Positions 57,470-64,000 of a stretch of DNA of 64,000 nucleotides are shown one piece after another (position 1 is the first letter of the stretch; every line of letters starts with the position of its first letter). Origin of the DNA: Takakia lepidozioides (lineage: Eukaryota > Streptophyta > Takakiopsida > Takakiales > Takakiaceae); assembly GCA_030704615.1 (NCBI GenBank), contig CM060731.1, positions 15,004,001 through 15,068,000 of the forward strand. Direction: 5' to 3'. Below the pieces are notes generated by a model. The model saw only the letters and a program-made list of their open reading frames with translations. It had not been told where the DNA came from and made no database searches. The translations under genes were made by a program, and so were the position numbers.

Positions 57470-58539
57470 CTGTTGCTCCATTGAGGCAGGCAACCATGCA
57501 CAACTTGCCACTGGTTTTGTCCCATTTGCCCTCAGCTGTAAGAGACCCTTTCGTGGAATCCGGTCCAACCACCCGAGTCTTACCAACCTCTGACCGCCTT
57601 TCGGAGAAGACGAAGATGGCATTCACGAGGTCTCCATAGCAATTATACTGATGAACACCTAGAAAAGCTCTTCCCACATCCCTGCCAATACTCTCAAAAG
57701 GGCTGCAATCATTGCCCCCACACTCTCGATTCCAGGAAACCAGAATGTCCTGGTCAGGCATCCCTGTCCCGGACTTCCAGTCAAACCTACACGGATTATC
57801 GATCGTGGACACTTCGATGCTTCTTGGAACTAAATTAGACGCGGTCGTCTGCAGACCTTTGACTGTGGCATTCATCGTGTACACATAGGGTCCCTGGTAC
57901 AGTGATGTGATCATAATAGGATCGAAGTACCCATTATCAGTCTGCGGTCGGAGACTTTCCAGCTTGCCAGCTACAAAAGAATCATCTTGTCCCTGATTCT
58001 GGATACTGAAAGGTTAGCTTAATTTTGCAATCCCAGTCCGAATCTGTGCGTCTACATCCAGACAGGCAGAGCTCCCGACTGGCCGAAGAGAACACACCGG
58101 ACCCTACAACTGTAACACTTGGTGCAACTCGTGTACGCGGAATTCCCCTCGTCCCTTTCCGATACACCTGCGTGCTATACCACCGTCTAGTAGTAGCTAT
58201 CGTCACATCTGCCTTTACATTATACACATCTCTGTAGTTTGATGCTGTGGCCGCTCTGATCCACAATGACACTCGTTGAATACCCCGGAATAAAGAGTTA
58301 AAACCCCCCACGAGAAGAGGCCTTTCCCCCTGCGTGTACCCCCCGTTGATTCGTAGTACCTGGACATTCATGAAAGCCGTATCGTCTGAAATGCTCTCCT
58401 TCCATGCACTATCCTCCGAATCGGGAAACACAGGCTTACAATGGTCTTCAAAATCCTGTGCAATCAGTGGCTTCAGCTGCGCCAGAAGAAGCAAAACCCC
58501 CGCAGCCACAAGCAATCTAGCGCAATTGTGGTGCGCCAT
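57470..58539 (-). CDS. DUF2921 membrane protein, exon 1 (N-terminal)
   Basis: The ATG at 58539 starts MAHHNCARLLVAAG followed by a Leu-rich core and LIAQDFEDHC, a clear signal peptide; an upstream GTG-started extension is not needed. The luminal part has VLRINGGYTQGERPLLVGGF, a Cys-containing segment ELCLSGCRRTDSDWDCKI and later GKLCMVACLNGATG. The exon ends at a GTGAGTG donor (57463-57469) and is followed by a 1002-bp intron. Near 57985-58000 the frame shifts by one base between TFQYPE and QDDSFVAGKLESLRP; both sides fit the family pattern, so a one-base indel is likely. With that, the two exons code for about 901 residues, a usual length for the family. Confidence 0.87.
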
Positions 58540-59138
58540 GGAAGCAAGAGAGAAGAGCTCCAGCGATGGCGGACATGGAGCTCTCACCCCCCTAACCGGA
58601 ACTCGACACTCTCGTTCAAGTCAAACTCTATCTGGCGTGGATGGATAGAATCCTTTTCCGACTGCAAACACATCCGTCCAGTCTGCTAACAGATGTTGTT
58701 ACGTCAGCGTAAACTGTCCGTTGTGCGGGTCGGCGTTGTTATCGATGCTTGGTCCTTTGTTCTTTCCTTTCTTCTTTTACCTTGTTATTTATATTATAGA
58801 GTTTTTCTTGTTTTTTAGGTATTTTTCCCTTTTAAAGTTTTATCAGAATGTTTTACAGCAAGCAGCATATAGTATCCAACCACTGTTGCGGCCCGTACGG
58901 GCCGGCAAGCATGAACAGGGCCCCCTTAGAAAATAAAAAATTGGAACCTCAACCATCATCTAACTAAAAAATCTCTTACTATGCAACAACAACAATTACT
59001 CAAGTACAGAGTAATTGTAAAAAACTCATCTCTCTGGTTGACAGCTACAGGCTTATGGATGAGAAATATCATGATCAGTTTTTTTTTTTTGGGAGAAAGG
59101 GGAGGAAGCCCCCTTTTTTTCTTTTTTTTCTTTTTTTT
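58540..59138. other. Upstream region of the DUF2921 gene
   Basis: T-rich sequence without a recognisable TATA box or gene; a poly-T/poly-C tract ends it at the SINE. Confidence 0.35.
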
Positions 59139-59352
59139 AAGGAAACCTGGGAGCTACTGCTCACAATTCAGGCACTTGAGGAGGGGGAAAATTTAACCCC
59201 CTTTCAGATAAGCCATAGGGCACACAGGAGGGAAACGTCACCACTAGACCAACCGGGTCACGAACAATCCACACACCAGGCAGGGCAGCAGGTTTGAACC
59301 CCGAACCACCAGGGCGACACAAAGTGCACTTACCAGCTGAGCTACCAGCAGA
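59139..59352 (-). mobile_element. tRNA-derived SINE, copy 1
   Basis: On the minus strand the head reads GGTAGCTCAGCTGGTAAGTG, with a tRNA-like A box (TAGCTCAGCTGG) and, about 50 bases on, a B box (GGTTCGGGGTTCAAACC). The rest ends gtagctcccaggtttcctt before an A-rich tail. Related to 59888-60095. Confidence 0.72.
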
Positions 59353-59887
59353 TGTTCAGGAAGCCCTTGAGAGCTTTCAATATGATGAGCTTCCTAAAAC
59401 AAAACACACAATATAAAACCCCCCCCAAGAAAAACCATCATTGGCTGTTAAAGTTTTTTCTAATTTTTTTCACGAGCAGCCCGGAACCTCACTGATACGA
59501 ATTGGTGGGCTTCATCAGATTTTTTTGACTTAAATATATATATTTGTGGAGGATACATATGCCGTTGATTTCGACTGATGCTGAAAACATATGGACTATA
59601 CCTCTTGCACTAAAAATCTACCACCATAGTCCTCTCCCCTGACCCCTAGTGTTGTTACCTAATTTGAAATGATGTCATCCCTGAGGTGCACATCATATCC
59701 ACCACATGCGACAATTCCGTCCTCTACGCATTGCCAATGGGGATGCCGCTTTTAGCTCCACAATGCAGGACTATAAACGCCTGGGAGACGTTGTCATCCC
59801 CACCGGTGTGTGAGAAAAAGGTAAATATGTTTTGGTCTTTGTACTTGCAGCAACCCTGATGGAAGAAACATTTTTTATTTTATTTTA
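59353..59887. other. Spacer between the two SINEs
   Basis: AT-rich DNA with C and T tracts; nothing recognised. Confidence 0.4.
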
Positions 59888-60095
59888 AAAGGGAAACACT
59901 TGGGAGCGACAACTCAGGCCCCTTAATAGTGAGAGGAGAAAATAACCTCTTTCACAGTAACTGCACCATGAAGCGTAGAAATGGGACACCGCCCAGGGAA
60001 GGTGGAGAAGAGTATACCACCCCGTCAGGGAGCAGGATTTGACCCCAGAATCATCTTGGTGGCACTCAGTGCACTTAACCAACTGAGCTTCTGAC
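59888..60095 (-). mobile_element. tRNA-derived SINE, copy 2
   Basis: On the minus strand the head reads GGTCAGAAGCTCAGTTGGTT with an A box (AGCTCAGTTGG) and a B box (GGGGTCAAATCC). The body ends gtcgctcccaagtgtttccc before TTTTAAAATA. Layout and both ends match copy 1. Confidence 0.72.
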
Positions 60096-60474
60096 CGTTG
60101 GTAAAACAAATGCAACATCGTCCTCTAATCATGGGAAACAACTTGGTCTTTATCCTTCCCGCATCACCTCCTCATACATCTGCAAAAGCCTCCATATCGC
60201 ATCTGCTATGTATGTCTCCAAGAATCCTTCTAGAGGCGTTAATATTTAAAATAATATTGTTATTCTCCAAAACATTTAATTTTGGCAAAGGGCATACATT
60301 CAACCGTTAGATCCTCATACATCTTACGAAAAAAATAATCATCCTCACATGATTTAACATCCTACGTCGACAACATGATCCACATCACATATCAACATTG
60401 CAACTATAATCTTAATTTTAAAAAAATTAAACCACGTGATATATGAATGTCTGAGTATTCAACACAACTGACCA
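60096..60474. other. AT-rich stretch, nothing recognised
   Basis: No open frame or repeat with support. Confidence 0.4.
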
Positions 60475-60602
60475 AGTATTAACCAGTGTTGGGTGGGTAT
60501 ATTGATTTCAATATACCCCGCGGGTCTGGGTTACCCCTTTTCAATTAAAAAAAACAATGGACCCTCCGGGTTAACTACCCGCCCAACGCTGGTATTAACC
60601 AG
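60475..60602. mobile_element. Small foldback (MITE-like) element
   Basis: ttaaccagtgttgggtgggt on the left is inverted on the right as acccgcccaacgctggtatt, enclosing about 80 bp with atattgatttcaatat. The word tattaaccag occurs at both edges (about 60477 and 60593). No coding capacity. Confidence 0.5.
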
Positions 60603-61371
60603 TATTGGGCGGACGCAAAGGTGAGAGCCGGACATGCACCAGGGTTTGAACTCGGGTATGTCTAGGCATGACCTGTGGGCCGTCACCTGCTGATGGTTGT
60701 CCCAAGACCTACCTGTCTAGGCAGGTATGGGTTTCCATGGGCCTGCCCAAAGACCAGAATAGGCGGATTAGGGCTTCATGAAACCCGCCAAAAGACATGC
60801 ACATGTGGGTTAGAAGTTTGTGTAGTCGGGTGCAAGCTGGTGATGGTAAAATTTCTTACTAGTGAAATTAAAAGCCTAATGCAGAGGGAAGGAGTAGAAA
60901 ACGATTGCATTTGGGCAAGTGTGTGATGCTCAAAACACGTTTAGGGCTTGATTCTCCTTCCTCTACAAAAACGCCAGTATGAGGGGATGAAAATATGTCT
61001 CTCCCTCATTGCTCGGGAAAGCTTTATTCACACTCTAGATTTCAATGTAAAATGACAATATCAGCTGTCATTTACTACCTATGGACCAATATGAGTGTTT
61101 TATATAGGTGGATTTGTTCTAGTTTAGTACATCTTGTGTTTTTGGGCTTTTGAGGTATCAAATGATACAAAAATATAATCTACAATGGTTTGGTTGTTCA
61201 TTAGCCTGCAACTACCCAAGATCAAGGTGCAGCAAAGATCATGCAGTCATCCTCGAGCCTTCTTCTTCGGAGTGAACTCCACAGACCTGCATTCACCATT
61301 AACACAAAGTTAAAATCAAACTGCAACGTGTCAAATGGAGTAATTCTACAACAGGGACTACCTTAGAGATC
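60603..61371. other. Stretch without recognised gene
   Basis: A word resembling an inverted tRNA T-arm (agggtttgaactcgggt, about 60643) hints at another decayed SINE, but no A box was found. Confidence 0.3.
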
Positions 61372-62165
61372 TCCTCAACCAAGTGGTGTTGGAGAAGCAG
61401 AAGAGCTCTGTTTCATGCAACCATTTCATAGATCAGATAAGGACCGGCAATTCTTGTGTTGGCCTTGGATTCAATTGGCCCATGCTGAAGTTTAACATGT
61501 CATATTGTTTGACCTGCAACAAAAGTGGAAGAGTACACAACCCGCCTATTGTATTGCTTGGATTGAGCAAGCTGGGCTTTGGAGATATTAAACTTTGCAT
61601 CATCCAATGCTCTAGAGTGGTGTGCCTGTAGTTTCACAACATAAGAATCCCAGTCCTCAGGCACAACAATAACATGGTTCAGTGGAGTAAAATGAATGGG
61701 CGAGATACAAGGCCTACCATACAGAAGATCAAAATGAGTTCTGCGAGTACTAGCATGGACAGCAGTCCTATAAGCAAAAATAAGAGGGGGTAGAAGCACA
61801 TCCCATTCGTGAGTCAAAGCCCTATATTTCTCCAACATGAGGCACATGGTTTGGTTGAAGCGTTCCGTAAGTCCATTGCACTGTGGATGGTAAGGTTGGG
61901 TGGTTGCCTGATGTCTGGGCCCATATTGTGGCAATCATCAACATTAACAGGTTGCAAAACTCCTTGCCTTGGTCAGTAAGAATTTCTAAAGGACACCCAT
62001 GTCGTAAGATGATTTCATTGAAGAAAAATTGAGTCACACCGTCACGTCTGTCCATGGATGCCAGAGGCTAAACCTCTACCCACTTGGTTAGATTAATCCT
62101 AGCCACAATTATATAACTATGGCCCTTCGACGTGGGATTCAAAGGTCCAACGAGGTCCATACTGT
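61372..62165 (-). pseudogene. Integrase fragment of a second Ty3/gypsy family
   Basis: Minus-strand frames hold SMDLVGPLNPTSKGHSYIIV, EILTDQGKEFCN and QPYHPQCNGLTERFNQTM, the three parts of the DDE core, then WDVLLPPLIFAYRTAVHAST and a C-terminal AGPYLI. At least one stop (after TKWVEV) and a frameshift near 61930 are present. The sequence is clearly different from the methyltransferase-bearing family (NGLTERF versus DGLAERV). No RT or protease is nearby, so it is a fragment. Confidence 0.85.
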
Positions 62166-62720
62166 CACGGACATAGCCCAGAGGAACTTACCAGGAGTAA
62201 ATACCAGAAGTTACCAAGTTATCATGTTATCAAAAGTTACTATGATTTACCATGATTTATCATGATCTACCATGATTTATCATAAGTTACCATTAATTAC
62301 CAAATTATCGGGAGAGTTTATCAAATTACCGAGAGTAACTTGGGAAACTGTTCAGGAAGCTTCCTTTGGAGGAAACTTCTCCATTAAGATATCTCTTATG
62401 TTTAAGGAAACTTCTTCATCGAGAAACCTTCATTGGGGAAGCTTCTTAGGGAACTTCCTAGTAGTCAGTATATATAGGAGGCGAGACTGGACACTCTTCA
62501 GTCTCGCCAACACAAGTTCAAGCTACTCTTGTTTTCAGTCCCAGTATTCCAGTTCAGTTTCCAATATCTGGCACTCTAGTCCAGTTTCCTACATTCCAGT
62601 GTTCAAGTCAAGTTCCAGTATCTTGTACTTTTGTCCATTGTTGTAAAGGTCATCTTGATTCATATTTACTCATTATGCATTCGGGGGGGTTGCAAATCCA
62701 TGAGCATGAGCGGTGAACGC
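62163..62720 (+). mobile_element. Putative LTR-like sequence with TATA box
   Basis: Starts TGTCACGGACATAG exactly where the integrase fragment ends. It has AT-rich direct repeats (atgatttaccatgatttatc) and then a TATA box and a CAGTCTCGCC start-like region. No matching second LTR is in the window and the 3' border is uncertain, so this is tentative. Confidence 0.35.
62469..62477 (+). promoter_or_regulatory. Candidate TATA box
   Basis: TATATATAG, about 30 bp before cttcagtctcgcc. Confidence 0.4.
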
Positions 62721-63382
62721 ATGAGCATGAGCAGAGTTTCCCGACCCTCCCCCGAACCTATACCGAACCTAATCGAAGGTGGATATGAGCAACCAAAACT
62801 GCCGACTTAATGCATCTTGATAACAGTCCACGGAAAATAGGAGGTGGAACGCCTATGACCGTGGCCTGCAGGTGAGTTATTGTAGTCACCACCTTCATAA
62901 TTGGCAAGTCCGTACGGCGATGTTGGGTGTTATGGTCGCCACCGACTATATCATCCCCAGTCAAAGCTGGACCTAAGCTGGACCTGAACTGTTGTGTTTA
63001 TATCTACATAGTTCAAAGCTACTTGTTCTTGAAGTGTGATTGTCTATGAGGGAAGGAGTGTGAGCTTGGAAAGTAAAATATTTGGGCATTGTTGTTGTCA
63101 TGTCATGGCAACGGTCTTCACATCAATGAGCAGAGTAGTGAACTGATTCATTTGGATATTTGTCCCCGGTAATTTATGGCTTCAGCAAACCAGGCTCAGC
63201 ACTCCAGCAATTCCAAACCAGGGGAATGTGAAGGGTTGGAGGATGGCGAGGATGTGAAGCCAACATCTGACATTTAAGAAGTCTGAACATCCACATTGAA
63301 GTAAAATTATACGCAACATTCAATTACACCCATATCACTATACGATATTTTCCAAATGATTCAGCTCATCAGATAAACCCCT
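62721..63382. other. Stretch without recognised gene
   Basis: A short direct repeat, gcatgagcatgagc, occurs near 62697-62733. Nothing else is supported. Confidence 0.4.
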
Positions 63383-63414
63383 TTGTGTCTGCATTCCAAG
63401 AAAAGCAAATGCAA

Positions 63415-63690
63415 CTACCTAACATTCGGATTATCAGGGTCCTCACCATACTCCGACGTTATGTCCTGCAACACCCCAGAAACTATTGTTGCGGGGGAGG
63501 GACCCGAGAGCAAGTCGAGGCCAAGTCTTAAACTGATCTTTGGGCTAGGAGTCCTCTTCTCACCAACGACCTCGTCAACACACTCTTCCTCGGAGCCTTC
63601 CTCGGTCGTTGGATCCTCGCTTTCCGATCTCTCTACTGCAGAATTCTCAAAATAGTTCCGTACCGTTGCAAATTGTGCAACAGCCCTCAC
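63415..63690 (-). CDS. Possible 3' exon of an unrecognised gene
   Basis: A 91-codon minus-strand frame with an acidic segment (ESEDPTTEEGSEEECVDEVV) followed by SPKISLRLGLDLLSG and a stop. Composition is protein-like and a cag acceptor-like word lies upstream, but the opposite strand is also open here. Upstream exons would lie to the right, beyond or near the window edge. Family unknown. Confidence 0.3.
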   Translation of the reverse strand: MRAVAQFATVRNYFENSAVERSESEDPTTEEGSEEECVDEVVGEKRTPSPKISLRLGLDLLSGPSPATIVSGVLQDITSEYGEDPDNPNVR

Positions 63691-64000
63691 CTGTGCTGGC
63701 CATTGTGTCTACTGAGACATTCTTGTCCACGGTTGTTCAGCCTGAGCATGCGCTTCTGCTGCCGCATAGGGAGACAAGTCGTACCCTTTCTCCGGAGTAG
63801 TTAGAGCAGCAACATGTTAAAGCATTTTCAACCTCTTCTCCCTACCAACGTCCGCCCTCCCGAAATCCGTGGAAGACCCTGGAATCCCCATGATGTCCTC
63901 AGCGGAACGCTTCGCAATCTACAAGGGCGGCTCGTAACTGCAATTACGACATAACATATTAGATCATATTTTGCAAGAATGATGATTTGGGGAAATGGGA

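Noticed and set aside
58540-58587. Upstream extension of the DUF2921 protein from 58587
   Set aside because: It would start at GTG and place residues ahead of a normal signal peptide that begins at the ATG at 58539.
59320-59352. Functional tRNA gene
   Set aside because: The A and B boxes are present but the acceptor, anticodon and variable arms do not fold into a tRNA; a SINE head explains it.

Overview
The window reads as nuclear DNA of a streptophyte green plant with motile, ciliated cells, most likely a charophyte alga or a close relative with a repeat-rich genome. This is inferred from three things. A spliced DUF2921 membrane-protein gene (a plant family) and a spliced CLUAP1/IFT38 gene (a ciliary transport protein) lie side by side. 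The remainder is dominated by retrotransposons, one family of which carries a cytosine DNA methyltransferase, an arrangement previously reported for charophytes and dinoflagellates.

Region 1-34.8 kb is three copies of one Ty3/gypsy family. Copy 1 lies on the minus strand and is cut in two (1-4902 and 15978-about 18660; its 3' end runs off the left edge). Copy 2 (4903-15973, plus strand) is inserted inside the protease coding region of copy 1. Copy 3 is 22110-34783 (plus). The order is gag, two CCHC zinc knuckles, Ala-rich linker, DSG protease, C5-cytosine methyltransferase (motifs I, IV, VI, VIII, IX and X in collinear, DNMT3-like order), reverse transcriptase, RNase H, H2C2-DDE integrase and, in the two copies where that end is visible, a C-terminal PHD finger. 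All copies have frameshifts or stops. The ends are unusual: the 5' end carries block A and the 3' end carries blocks B-A-B, a split-direct-repeat layout. Between copies 2 and 3 lie a minisatellite of hairpin-forming units (18.9-19.4 kb), an AT-rich stretch and a CACTA-like transposon end (to 21854).

Region 34.8-46.1 kb holds gene-poor DNA. A decayed Ty1/copia element (38409-43575, minus) has 0.4-kb LTRs, a 5-bp target duplication and a half-tRNA-type primer site; it interrupts an open reading frame that is continuous across the empty site. A 5'-truncated LINE tail (45093-46067) is flanked by a perfect 16-bp duplication.

Region 46.4-58.6 kb is the host gene neighbourhood: CLUAP1 (minus, nine recognisable exons, 46400-51444, first codons not found) and the DUF2921 gene (minus, two exons, 54831-58539). 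Each shows a probable one-base indel, so some frameshifts in the retrotransposons may also be assembly errors. Region 58.6-64 kb has two tRNA-derived SINEs, a small foldback element, a decayed integrase of a different gypsy family next to an LTR-like sequence with a TATA box, and a possible exon near the right edge.
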